Shown here one piece after another: positions 1-7,481 of a DNA stretch of 12,010 nucleotides. Under the pieces are notes generated by a model. It was not told the DNA's origin, did not search any database, and worked only from the letters and a program-made list of their open reading frames with translations. Made by a program: the position numbers and the translations under genes. The stretch's first letter is position 1, and each line of letters starts with the position of its first letter. This stretch comes from Caulobacteraceae bacterium (GTDB lineage: Bacteria > Pseudomonadota > Alphaproteobacteria > Caulobacterales > Caulobacteraceae), in the NCBI GenBank assembly GCA_030151985.1, contig JASLDZ010000057.1:1-12010 (forward strand). Reading direction: 5' to 3'.

Positions 1-419
1 GCGTTCAGCGGCGTCACGATCGCGCCGACCGAAGCGGCGGCGAAGAAGGCGACCGGCCATTCGGGCAGGTTGCGCATGATGATGGCGACACGGTCCCCCT
101 TGGCCACGCCGGCTTCGACCAGCTCGCGGGCGAAGCGGGCCGTCGCGCGATGGAGGGCGTCGTAGGTGGCGCGCTCGTCCTCGTAGACGATGAACTCGCG
201 GGCGCCGAACTGGCGGCCCTGGGCCAGCACGTGGCGCAGCGTCGGCGGCGCGTTCTTCCAGGTGCGCGTGGGGCGGCCGCGGATGGAAACGGTCTCCATC
301 TCGAGCGGGGATCCGGGCTGGGTCAGCAGCGCGTGCGCCTGCTCGATCGACATGACCGGCCAGGAGCGGGCGGGCGCGGAAGGGGAAGCGGAGGCGGCGA
401 GCGCCTGGTCGTCGGCCAT
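1..419 (-). CDS. Acyl-CoA synthetase-like AMP-binding enzyme, N-terminal part (runs off left edge)
   Basis: Only the first about 139 codons are inside the window. The gene starts at the ATG read from 419 and continues past base 1 with no stop. The visible part has RTWKNAPPTLRHVL, then VYEDERATYDALHRA, then GVAKGDRVAIIMRNLPEWP and FFAAASVGAIVTPLNA. This is the typical N-terminal substrate/AMP-binding lobe of class I adenylate-forming enzymes (fatty-acid or aryl-CoA ligases, PF00501), which activate a carboxylate with ATP and pass it to CoA. The P-loop and catalytic motifs lie outside, so the substrate cannot be named. A GAGGA Shine-Dalgarno (minus strand of 428-432) sits 8 bases upstream of the ATG. 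A second in-frame ATG 22 codons later is possible but less well placed. It is divergent from the secreted protein to its right. The family call is firm; the specificity is unknown. Confidence 0.85.
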   Translation of the reverse strand, partial: MADDQALAASASPSAPARSWPVMSIEQAHALLTQPGSPLEMETVSIRGRPTRTWKNAPPTLRHVLAQGRQFGAREFIVYEDERATYDALHRATARFARELVEAGVAKGDRVAIIMRNLPEWPVAFFAAASVGAIVTPLN

Positions 420-636
420 GAAGCGTGTCCTCGGGTACGGCGGGCGCCGCCTGCGATGGGCAGCGCCTCTTCTGCCTCGACGGAAGCATGGCCGGCGAGA
501 GCTTGTAAACGCCGTTCAGTCAAAGCCCATGGATCAGCTCCGCATCGGCGGTCGCGCAGAACCAAGGTTGCAGAGCTGAAACCGCTTTCGCCTTGTGCGG
601 CCGGCTTTCGAAGTTCAGCCTTCCGGCTCCGCCGCT

Positions 637-642
637 GAGGGG
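637..642 (+). promoter_or_regulatory. Ribosome binding site GAGGGG selecting a TTG start
   Basis: GAGGGG lies 7 bases before an in-frame TTG at 650. It is the only good Shine-Dalgarno near the 5' end of the downstream secreted-protein gene. The earlier in-frame TTG at 593 and the later ATG at 704 have none. This favours translation from 650, although a start at 593 would give the signal peptide a more basic N-terminus. Confidence 0.45.
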
Positions 643-649
643 TCCCATC

Positions 650-1594
650 TTGCTGGCCGTCGTCCTCGCCGCCCTACTCCAGTCCGCCACCGCCGCTCCG
701 CCGATGCTGAAGGGACCGGACGCCTTGCGCGACTACGCCCGCGCGGCGGAGAAGGCGCGGGACCAGCCGCCGCCGACGGCGGGAGCTTTCGTCTTGGACC
801 TGCCGCTCACCTCCGACCGCAAGACCGACATCGCCTCGCTGCAGCGGCCGGCCGGTTGGAGCTACGACGCCCAGACGCAGGTTTTGACCATCGACGTCGA
901 CTTCGGCGCCGTCACGCCCTTGAACTACGCCGACTTCGACGCCCAGGGCCTCGCAAGGCTGCCGCCGCTGCGGACCGTCTTCTTCGACACCCGTGCGACG
1001 CGCGACACGACATACCGCACGGTTCAGGATGCGCGCGGCGACGTCGGCCAGACGCAGGGGTGGGTGAACTACACCAGCAGCTACGGGCTCGCCATCGCGA
1101 CCTCGGCCAAGGCGTTCGGCTCGCGCGGCGGCGATCTGCCCGACGACTTCAGCCTGCCCTTCGTCATGCGGATGAAGGCACGGCCCGACGCAGCCTCGAC
1201 CATCGTGCGCGGCCTGCGCCTGCGCTTCAGCGGCGAGCTTCGCACCCTGGGCGGGCGCGCGGTGATGTGCAGCCGCGACAAGGGCGGCGCCTACCAGGTC
1301 GATCAGTTCACCCAGACGACGCCCAACGTGGTGACGTCCCGGCAATGCTTCCTGCCCGCGGTCCTCGACAGCGTGGCGCTCGTGCGGGCGACCGACGGGG
1401 CGGTGCTGAAGTCTTGGACGCGCGGAGACCGGCCGATGACCGCCCAGACGCCGGAGACGGAGGTGATCATGGCGGGAGACCGCCGCCTGGCGCAGGCCCC
1501 GATCCTGTCGGATGCGGTCAGCAGCAGCCCCAACGCCACTCCGACCGCGGCCCAGCCGCGCCCAACCGTCGAGCCTGCGCCGCCCGCCCGCTAG
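650..1594 (+). CDS. Secreted protein of unknown function
   Basis: I do not recognise a family. From the TTG at 650 the protein has 314 residues. It begins with a hydrophobic stretch (MLAVVLAALLQSATAA) that looks like a signal peptide cut after the Ala-Ala, so it is probably periplasmic or outer-membrane associated. The mature part is rich in beta-type alternation (for example TQVLTIDVDFG near 76-86, and VRGLRLRFSGEL near 186-197). It has two lone cysteines at about 207 and 233 that could form a disulfide. It ends in a Ser/Pro/Ala-rich tail from about 290. The start is uncertain: TTG at 593 adds 19 residues including Arg and Lys, TTG at 650 has the best ribosome site, and ATG at 704 would remove the signal. 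Base composition matches its neighbours. It is convergent with the endopeptidase gene, 23 bases away, and may be a single-gene unit. Confidence 0.7.
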   Translation: MLAVVLAALLQSATAAPPMLKGPDALRDYARAAEKARDQPPPTAGAFVLDLPLTSDRKTDIASLQRPAGWSYDAQTQVLTIDVDFGAVTPLNYADFDAQGLARLPPLRTVFFDTRATRDTTYRTVQDARGDVGQTQGWVNYTSSYGLAIATSAKAFGSRGGDLPDDFSLPFVMRMKARPDAASTIVRGLRLRFSGELRTLGGRAVMCSRDKGGAYQVDQFTQTTPNVVTSRQCFLPAVLDSVALVRATDGAVLKSWTRGDRPMTAQTPETEVIMAGDRRLAQAPILSDAVSSSPNATPTAAQPRPTVEPAPPAR

Positions 1595-1617
1595 GGCCGG
1601 CGCACGTCCACGCGAGC

Positions 1618-2253
1618 TCAGGTCCCCGACCACTGGCGGACCGGGCCGACGTCCACGTGCACGAAGTTCGACACGGGATAGTAGCCCACGCCCCCGGCCG
1701 CGAGGTCGAGAGCCGCGCCGTGGAGGCGGGAGAGCTCGACCCCCTCGATCCGCACGTCCGAGGCGCGGCCCTGGGTGTGCTGGCTGTTGGAGGCGACCTG
1801 GTGGCTGCGCTCGTGCATCGCGGCGTTGGTCTCCGGGCTGCGGTAGCCGGAGATCACCTGGAACGGCTCGGCGGTGTCGAGCTTGCCGCGAAGCGCGTGC
1901 ATCACGTCGAACAGGCGCGGGTCCATCAGGTGCTCCTCGCCGTTGCGCCAGTCGCGCAGCACCTTCATCAGCTCGCTCATGGCGTCGGGCACGTAGCGGC
2001 CGTTCTCGTAGTAGACGGCGCGCAACGACTCGCCTGTGTGCAGGTTGTGCACGTGCGCCAGCCGCGTCTCGCCGCCGAAGGCGCGGCCGACCAGCGGCGC
2101 GGGCGAGGGGCGAGGGTGCGCGGGGGTGACGAGCGAGGCGTAGGGCACGGGTCCCGCCGCCGCCGTGTGGGCCATGGCGACCTGGGAGCCGACCATCCCG
2201 CCGGCGGAAGCCGCCATCGCGCCCTTCAGCAGGCGTCGTCTCGAAAGCTGCAT
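1618..2253 (-). CDS. DUF882/peptidase M15 family murein endopeptidase (YcbK/MepK-like), exported
   Basis: This 211-residue protein is a probable zinc-dependent periplasmic peptidoglycan endopeptidase. The N-terminus MQLSRRRLLKG followed by an Ala/Gly-rich hydrophobic stretch looks like a twin-arginine signal. The catalytic domain is at about 60-211. SGYRSPETN is at 135-143, and the M15 signature S-x-H-x2-G-x-A-x-D is at 157-166 (His159, Asp166). FVHVDVGPVRQW near the C-terminus supplies the third ligand, His199, with Asp201 beside it. These are the residues expected for zinc binding and catalysis in the DUF882 family, whose E. coli member MepK cuts 3-3 and 4-3 cross-links. The ATG at 2253 was chosen because GGGAG lies 7 bases upstream; an ATG six codons earlier has no ribosome site. 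It lies 187 bases downstream of the L,D-transpeptidase gene on the same strand, an order that recalls ycbB-ycbK in E. coli. Its cleavage specificity is inferred from family and neighbour. Confidence 0.88.
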   Translation of the reverse strand: MQLSRRRLLKGAMAASAGGMVGSQVAMAHTAAAGPVPYASLVTPAHPRPSPAPLVGRAFGGETRLAHVHNLHTGESLRAVYYENGRYVPDAMSELMKVLRDWRNGEEHLMDPRLFDVMHALRGKLDTAEPFQVISGYRSPETNAAMHERSHQVASNSQHTQGRASDVRIEGVELSRLHGAALDLAAGGVGYYPVSNFVHVDVGPVRQWSGT

Positions 2254-2365
2254 GTACGCGCTCCCACGCATGCGACGAGCGGCGCGCCGGAAGCGCGGGG
2301 CGCTCAGGGCCGGGCGGGGTCCCTGACTGGAGAGGATGAGGCCAGAGTGTGTGGACGGGGTTAAG

Positions 2366-2397
2366 GATTCAACCGCCGCCGCGGGCCGCTGCGTCAA
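2366..2397 (-). promoter_or_regulatory. Possible promoter before the DUF882 endopeptidase gene
   Basis: On the minus strand TTGACGC (2391-2397) is followed 17 bases later by GTTGAATC (2366-2373). The first matches the alphaproteobacterial housekeeping -35 well. The second matches the Caulobacter -10 (GCTANAWC) only partly, and the spacer is longer than that consensus usually has. The -10 includes GATTC, a GANTC methylation site. If real, it would give the endopeptidase its own transcript with a leader of about 100 bases, apart from the transpeptidase. The evidence is pattern only. Confidence 0.25.
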
Positions 2398-2440
2398 CTC
2401 GTCCCACGAAACCGAGACTTTTCCGCGGCCAAGCTCGGGC

Positions 2441-3877
2441 TCAGGCGGCGAGGAGGCCTTGGAGCTCGGCGTCCCAGCCGTAGACGTCGTCGCGGAAGGC
2501 CATCTGCCGGCCCTGGTCGAAGGCGGTCCAGTAGAGCAGGAACACGGGCATGGGCGCGGGGAGCCGCGCGCGGGTCGTCTCGTCTCCCGCCAGCACCTGC
2601 TCAATCCGTTCCGGCGGCCAGGCGGGGTCGGCGGCGAGCAGGCGCTTGGCCAGGTCCTCCGGCCGCTGGAGCCGCACGCAGCCGTGGCTGACCGTGCGGG
2701 TGGTCCGCGAGAACGCCGCCTGCCCCGGCGTGTCGTGCAGGTAGACCGAATAGGCGTTGGGGAAATCGAACTTGATGCGCCCCAACGCATTCCCCGGTCC
2801 CGGCTTCTGCAGCAGCGGCGCGCCGGGGTTGTCGGACACGTAGGTGAACCCGTGGCTGGCGAGGTAGCCGCGGCCCTTGGGGATCAGCTCCTTGGTCGCG
2901 ATCGACTTGGGAACGTGCCAGGCGGGGTTGAACACGATCGACCCGATTTCCGAGTTCAGGATCGGGCTCTGGTCGGTGGGTCGGCCGGCGGCGGCGAGCA
3001 TGGTCTCGGCCAGCTGGTCGCCGACGTAGATGTCGAGCTCGGCGGCGGCGATGTTCACCTCCAGCCGGTCGGGCGCGCGATCGCGGGGCAGCCAGCGCCA
3101 GCGCTCCATGTTCATGCGGATCTGCTGCGCGCGCTCGGCCGGCGTCGTGTTCATGGCCTTCAGCGTGGCCGCGCCCACCGTGCCCGTCGGCGCGATCCCG
3201 TGGCGCGCCTGGAACCGCTTCACCGCCGCGACCAGGCGAGGGTCGAGCACGCCCGCGCCCTTCCTGCGCGCCAGCCCGTCCTCCTCGAACGCCAGTCGGG
3301 CGCGGACCGCGGCGACGCGCGGACCGGAGGCGCCGGGCGCGAGGTTGGGACCGGCGGGCACCGACGGCCAGCTCCGCTCCCCGGCCAAGCCCTCGTAGGT
3401 CACGAGCGCGTCGCGCAGGGTGCGGTAGCGGGCGAAGGGCGGCGGCTGGGCGGCGACCCACGGCTTCACCCGGTCGTGCGCGACCGCGAAGTCGAAGTCG
3501 AGGAGCGCGTTGTAGGGCTGCGGCTTCATCCCCCAGTTGGGGTCGAACCGGGCGAGCGGCACGCGCTGGCCGTGCTGGGCCTCGGCGTAGGCGATCGCCA
3601 GTCGTCGCAGGGCGGCGCGTCCGCCCTCCGGGTCGGCGCCGAGCTGAGCCCTCGCGGCCTCGGGCGAGAAGACCGCCGCCGGCAGCCCGTGCGTCGGGGC
3701 CTCCGCCAGCGTCTTCAGGAGCAGGTCCACGTCGCCGTCGCGCAGACGTGGAGGGGGCGGGGCGCCGCCGGGCGGGGGCGCGGCCGGTGACGGGACGGGC
3801 GGTGTCTGTCCCAAGGCGGACGAGGCGGTCAGCGCCAGTCCCGAACCCAGCATCGCCCGCCGTGATATCGCCTGCAC
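2441..3877 (-). CDS. L,D-transpeptidase, YcbB/LdtD-type, exported
   Basis: This 478-residue protein is a probable periplasmic L,D-transpeptidase that forms 3-3 cross-links in peptidoglycan. The N-terminus MQAISRRAMLGSG plus a hydrophobic stretch looks like a signal, possibly Tat, followed by a Pro-rich linker (26-44). About 50-175 resembles the YcbB scaffold region (YRTLRDALVTYEGLAGE at 151-167). About 177-245 is a peptidoglycan-binding repeat (VKRFQARHGIAPTGTVGAAT). The YkuD catalytic domain spans about 270-425, with HDTP at 381-384 and SHGCVRL at 397-403, where Cys400 is the expected nucleophile and His398 and Arg402 are conserved. All key residues are present and the length fits the large YcbB class. 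The start is GTG at 3877, behind GGAGG, and keeps the SRR motif; an ATG eight codons later would lose it. It is divergent from prmA with 94 bases between, and upstream of the DUF882 endopeptidase. Confidence 0.92.
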   Translation of the reverse strand: MQAISRRAMLGSGLALTASSALGQTPPVPSPAAPPPGGAPPPPRLRDGDVDLLLKTLAEAPTHGLPAAVFSPEAARAQLGADPEGGRAALRRLAIAYAEAQHGQRVPLARFDPNWGMKPQPYNALLDFDFAVAHDRVKPWVAAQPPPFARYRTLRDALVTYEGLAGERSWPSVPAGPNLAPGASGPRVAAVRARLAFEEDGLARRKGAGVLDPRLVAAVKRFQARHGIAPTGTVGAATLKAMNTTPAERAQQIRMNMERWRWLPRDRAPDRLEVNIAAAELDIYVGDQLAETMLAAAGRPTDQSPILNSEIGSIVFNPAWHVPKSIATKELIPKGRGYLASHGFTYVSDNPGAPLLQKPGPGNALGRIKFDFPNAYSVYLHDTPGQAAFSRTTRTVSHGCVRLQRPEDLAKRLLAADPAWPPERIEQVLAGDETTRARLPAPMPVFLLYWTAFDQGRQMAFRDDVYGWDAELQGLLAA

Positions 3878-3971
3878 CCGCCCTCCGGACCCATCCCGCG
3901 CTTGAAAGCTCTAACGTCTTCTCCTGCTCTTGGTTGTGCCCGCCCGCAATCATCCGCTATCGCCCGCCCCC

Positions 3972-4838
3972 ATGAGCGACGCCGCCGTCCAGATCGTGGC
4001 CCGCGGCCCCCGCGCCGCCGCCGAGTCCGCCGCCGCCCGGCTGGACGGCGACCCGGCGCTGGAGGGCGTGACCTACTCCATCCTGGAGGAGGACGAGGAC
4101 CGGGGCGTCTGGCGCATCGACGCCTTCCCGACCGACAGCGACGAGACGGAGCGCCTGCGCGCGGCGCTCGTCGACGCAGGCGGGCTGACCGTCGCGGTCG
4201 AGACCCTGGCCGACGCCGACTGGCTGGCGATGGCGCTCTCCGGCCTGCCGCCGGTGCGGGCGGGGCGGTTCTTCGTCTACGGCGTGCACGACCGGGGCCG
4301 CGCGCCCGTCAACGCCGTGAAGATGCGGATCGAGGCGGGGGCGGCCTTCGGCACCGGCCACCACGGCACGACCGTCGGCTGCCTCCTGGCCTACGACGCG
4401 CTCCTGAAGCGGACCCGCTTCGCCCGCGTGCTGGACGTCGGCTGCGGCACCGGCGTGCTGGGGATCGCAGCGGCGCGCACGGGCACGCGCACGGTGCTCG
4501 GCACCGACATCGACCCGATCAGCGTGCGGATCGCGCGGGAGAACGCGGCGGTGAACCACGTCCACGCCCGCTTCGTGCACGCGAGCGGCCTCGCCGACGC
4601 CCGGGTGCAGCGCGCCGCCCCCTACGACCTCGTGTTCGCCAACATCCTGGCGCGCCCGCTCGTGACGCTGGCGCAGGACATCCGGGGCGCGCTCAGGCCC
4701 GGCGGCCGCGCGGTGCTGTCCGGCCTCCTGCGCACGCAGGAGCGGACGGTGAAGGCCGCCTACCTGTCGCGCGGCTTCCGGGTGGAGCGCCGCCTGCACC
4801 GCGACGCCTGGGCGACGCTGGTGCTGCGGCGGGGCTGA
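3972..4838 (+). CDS. prmA: Ribosomal protein L11 methyltransferase PrmA
   Basis: This 288-residue cytoplasmic enzyme transfers methyl groups from S-adenosylmethionine to ribosomal protein L11. An N-terminal substrate-recognition region (1-about 100, with DADWLAMALSGLPPVRAGRF) precedes a class I methyltransferase fold. The PrmA hallmark EAGAAFGTGHHGTT is at 121-134 (GTGxHPTT in many enterics). The SAM-binding motif VLDVGCGTGVLG is at 153-164, the acidic GTDIDP at 177-182, and the family motif FANILARPL at 222-230. The ATG at 3972 gives the expected N-terminus; a TTG start 14 codons earlier would add an atypical Pro-rich leader. No strong Shine-Dalgarno is seen before the ATG. It is divergent from the transpeptidase gene and ends 6 bases from the convergent SDR stop. 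It is slightly shorter than typical enteric PrmA but complete in motifs. Confidence 0.93.
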   Translation: MSDAAVQIVARGPRAAAESAAARLDGDPALEGVTYSILEEDEDRGVWRIDAFPTDSDETERLRAALVDAGGLTVAVETLADADWLAMALSGLPPVRAGRFFVYGVHDRGRAPVNAVKMRIEAGAAFGTGHHGTTVGCLLAYDALLKRTRFARVLDVGCGTGVLGIAAARTGTRTVLGTDIDPISVRIARENAAVNHVHARFVHASGLADARVQRAAPYDLVFANILARPLVTLAQDIRGALRPGGRAVLSGLLRTQERTVKAAYLSRGFRVERRLHRDAWATLVLRRG

Positions 4839-4844
4839 CCGGGC

Positions 4845-5612
4845 TCACGCGATCCGCGGCTGGCCATTGGAGGCGCTGACGCCGCCGTCCACCGGCAGGT
4901 TCACGCCGTTGACGAAGCGGGCGTCGTCGCTGGCGAGGAAGGCGATCACCGGGGCGATCTCCTCGGGGTTCGCGCCCCGGCCCAGCGGGATGCGCTCGGC
5001 GAAGCGGGCCATCAGCTCGGGATTGGAGTCGAGCTCGCCCGTCATCTCGGTGTGGGTGAGGCTGGGGTTCACCGCGTTCACCCGCACGCCCTTGCCCCCG
5101 AACTCCATCGCCAAGGAGCGCGTGAGGTTGGTCACGCCCCCCTTGGCCGCGTTGTAGGCCGACATCTTCCAGTCGCCTCCGATGCCCGACACGGACGAGA
5201 CGTTGACGATGTTGCCCTTGGTCTTCAGCAGCTCGGGCATCGCGGCCTTGCAGCAGAAGAAGACGCCGTCGAGGTCGATGGCGATCACCTTGCGCCACTC
5301 CTGCACCGACAGCTTCAGGAAGCTGCCGAAGGCGCCGACGCCCGCGTTGTTGACCAGCACGTCCAGGCCGCCGAAGCGGTCGACGGCCGCCTGCACCAGC
5401 TCCTCCACCGCCGCCAGGTCGGCCACGTCGCAGGCGTGCACGAGGGTGCGCTCGGACGGGAGCGGGCGCGCGACCTCCTCCAGCTTGTCCTGGCGGCGAC
5501 CCGCCAGAACCACGTTCGCCCCCTCGCCCGAGAACCGCTCCGCCGTGGCCGCGCCGATGCCCGAGCCCGCGCCCGTCACGATCACCGTCTTGCCGTCGAA
5601 CCTGCCCGCCAT
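4845..5612 (-). CDS. Short-chain dehydrogenase/reductase (SDR), classical type
   Basis: This 255-residue cytoplasmic Rossmann-fold oxidoreductase has the expected length of a classical SDR. The cofactor motif TGAGSGIG is at 13-20, and LAGRR at 36-40 puts arginines after the second strand, which favours NADP(H). ACDVAD is at 60-65 and NNAG at 88-91. The catalytic Ser140, Tyr153 and Lys157 lie in VSSVSG and YNAAK. NPSLTHTEM (182-190) and VNGVNLPVDGG (234-244) are typical of the C-terminal half. The residue in the position of the fourth catalytic member (Asn in NSYK) is Asp113, within AIDLDG. The substrate cannot be told from sequence; the general type resembles glucose/3-oxoacyl/polyol SDRs. 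GGGAG lies 8 bases before the ATG at 5612. It is divergent from the aminopeptidase gene (54 bases) and convergent with prmA. Confidence 0.9.
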   Translation of the reverse strand: MAGRFDGKTVIVTGAGSGIGAATAERFSGEGANVVLAGRRQDKLEEVARPLPSERTLVHACDVADLAAVEELVQAAVDRFGGLDVLVNNAGVGAFGSFLKLSVQEWRKVIAIDLDGVFFCCKAAMPELLKTKGNIVNVSSVSGIGGDWKMSAYNAAKGGVTNLTRSLAMEFGGKGVRVNAVNPSLTHTEMTGELDSNPELMARFAERIPLGRGANPEEIAPVIAFLASDDARFVNGVNLPVDGGVSASNGQPRIA

Positions 5613-5666
5613 GCGCCACGCTCCCGTCGCTGTTCAGCCTGCGCGTCGATGCTACAACCGCCGCCC

Positions 5667-7481
5667 ATGCGCCAGACCTTCGACGAAGCCGCCGACCCGT
5701 CCTTCGGGGCCCGCCACCTGCCCCTGATCCGCGCCGAGATGGCCCGCCAGGGGATCGACGCCTTTCTCGTGCCGCACGAGGACGAGCACCAGAACGAGTA
5801 CCTGCCCGACGCCAACGAGCGGCTCGCCTGGGCCACCGGCTTCACCGGCTCGGCCGGCGCGGCGGTTGTGATGGTCGACAAGGCGGCGGTGTTCGTCGAC
5901 GGGCGCTACACGCTGCAGGTGAAGGACCAGGTGGACCCCTCGCTGTTCGAGGTGCGCGACCTCGTGGAGGGCGGCGTGCCCCTCTACCTGGAGACCGCCG
6001 CGCCCAAGGGCTCGACGATCGGCTACGACCCGCGCCTGCACAGCCCCGACGCGCTCGCCCGCCTCTCCGCCGCCGCCACGAAGGCGGGCGCCGCGCTCAA
6101 GGCGGTCGCCGACAACCCGATAGACCGCGCCTGGGGCGCGCAGAGGCCCGGCCCGCCCAAGGCGGCCATCGTCCCCCATCCGCTCGACCTTTCCGGCGAA
6201 GACGCCGCCGACAAGCGCGCGCGGATCGGTCAGGCGGTGGCCGAGGCCGGCGCGGACGCCGCGGTCGTCACCGCCCCCTCCTCCATCGCGTGGCTGTTCA
6301 ACGTGCGCGGCGGCGACGTCATCCGCGCGCCTATGCCGCTGGGCCAGGCGGTGGTGCGGGCGGACGGCACGGCGCGGCTGTTCGTGGACCCGGACAAGAC
6401 CTCGCCCGAGCTGCGCGACTGGCTCGGCAACCAGGTCACGCTGGAGACGGACGCCGACGTCCCGCGCGCGCTGGCGGAGCTGAAGGGCGCCCGCGTGCTC
6501 GTCGATCCGGGCCAGTCCTCCGCCTGGTGGTTCGACGCGCTGGAGACCGCGGGCGCGACCGTGGTGCGTGGGGCCGATCCCGCTGCCCTCCCCCGCGCGC
6601 AGAAGAACGCGGTCGAGGTCCAAGGCGCCCGCGACGCCCACGCCCGAGACGCGGTCGCCTACGCCCGCTTCCTACACTGGATGGCCACCGAGGCACAGGA
6701 AACCTTGCCCGACGAGGTGGAGGTGGTCGGCAAGCTGGAGGCGTTCCGCGAGGCGACCGGCGCGCTGAAGGACCTCAGCTTCGACACCATCGCCGGCGCC
6801 GGTCCGAACGGCGCGATCGTGCACTACCGGCCGACGCACCGCACCAACCGCCGCATCGCGCCGGGCGAGCTGTTCCTGGTCGACTCGGGCGCCCAGTACG
6901 TGGACGGCACCACCGACATCACCCGCACCCTCGCCTTCGGAACGCCCTCGCCCGAGCAGCGCGACCGCTTCACCCGCGTGCTGCAGGGTCACATCGCGCT
7001 GGCGACCGCGCGCTTTCCGGCCGGCACGGCGGGCATGGCGCTCGACCCCTTCGCACGGAGGCCGCTGTGGGAGGCGGGGCTCGACTACGACCACGGGACC
7101 GGCCACGGCGTCGGCAGCTACCTCTCGGTGCACGAGGGGCCGCAGCGGATCGCCAAGGTCTCCAGCCCGCAGGCGCTGCTGCCGGGCATGATCCTGTCCA
7201 ACGAGCCCGGCTGCTACGTCGCCGGCGCCTACGGCATCCGCATCGAGAACCTGATCGTGGTCACGCCGCCCGCCCCCATCGCCGGCGGCGACCGCGAGAT
7301 GCTGGGGTTCGAGACGCTGACGCTGGCGCCGATCGACCGCACGCTGATCGATGTCGCCCTGCTCTCCCCCTCCGAGCGCGCGTGGGTGGACGCCTACCAC
7401 GCGCGGGTCGCCCGCGATGTCGGGCCGAAGCTGGAACCGGAGGTGCGCGCCTGGCTTGAGGCCGCGTGCGCACCGCTCTGA
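5667..7481 (+). CDS. Xaa-Pro aminopeptidase P family (M24B) metallopeptidase
   Basis: This 604-residue protein most likely removes N-terminal residues that precede proline. It has no signal peptide and should be cytoplasmic. It has the long three-domain layout of eukaryotic-like aminopeptidase P. Two creatinase-like N-terminal domains come first (about 15-150 with LPDANERLAWATGFTGSAG and VFVDGRYTLQ; about 165-310 with SSIAWLFNVRGGDV). The M24 pita-bread domain follows (about 325-540). The five metal ligands are visible: Asp406 (FLVDSGAQY), Asp417 (GTTDITRT), His480 (GTGHGVGSYLSVHEGP), Glu513 (SNEPGCY) and Glu527 (GIRIENL). A C-terminal M24-associated extension (about 545-604, with FETLTLAPIDR) is complete. 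The ATG at 5667 fits the family start; an ATG at 5649 is in frame, and neither has a clear Shine-Dalgarno, so a leaderless or weakly initiated message is possible. Its stop overlaps the next gene by 16 bases, implying co-transcription. Confidence 0.92.
   Translation: MRQTFDEAADPSFGARHLPLIRAEMARQGIDAFLVPHEDEHQNEYLPDANERLAWATGFTGSAGAAVVMVDKAAVFVDGRYTLQVKDQVDPSLFEVRDLVEGGVPLYLETAAPKGSTIGYDPRLHSPDALARLSAAATKAGAALKAVADNPIDRAWGAQRPGPPKAAIVPHPLDLSGEDAADKRARIGQAVAEAGADAAVVTAPSSIAWLFNVRGGDVIRAPMPLGQAVVRADGTARLFVDPDKTSPELRDWLGNQVTLETDADVPRALAELKGARVLVDPGQSSAWWFDALETAGATVVRGADPAALPRAQKNAVEVQGARDAHARDAVAYARFLHWMATEAQETLPDEVEVVGKLEAFREATGALKDLSFDTIAGAGPNGAIVHYRPTHRTNRRIAPGELFLVDSGAQYVDGTTDITRTLAFGTPSPEQRDRFTRVLQGHIALATARFPAGTAGMALDPFARRPLWEAGLDYDHGTGHGVGSYLSVHEGPQRIAKVSSPQALLPGMILSNEPGCYVAGAYGIRIENLIVVTPPAPIAGGDREMLGFETLTLAPIDRTLIDVALLSPSERAWVDAYHARVARDVGPKLEPEVRAWLEAACAPL

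Noticed and set aside
595..2364. 589-codon plus-strand frame across the secreted protein and the DUF882 gene
   Set aside because: It is Arg/Ala-rich, has no motif and spans two real genes on opposite strands. It is a product of high GC content.
1618..2790. Long 390-codon minus-strand reading frame covering the DUF882 gene with a large N-terminal extension
   Set aside because: The extra part lies in the wrong frame over the end of the transpeptidase gene and is Arg/Ser/Pro-rich noise. The ATG at 2253 has a ribosome site and starts a Tat-like signal.
2336..3790. 484-codon plus-strand frame opposite the L,D-transpeptidase
   Set aside because: It is exactly antisense to a protein with full catalytic motifs and has no recognisable domain.
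3878..3971. Divergent promoters between the L,D-transpeptidase and prmA
   Set aside because: The 94 bases must hold both promoters, but I found no -35/-10 pair with good match and spacing on either strand, so none is annotated.
5052..5666. N-terminal extension of the aminopeptidase P frame back to 5052
   Set aside because: It runs antisense through the SDR gene and has His/Arg/Ala-rich composition typical of a shadow frame. The family homology begins at the ATG at 5667.
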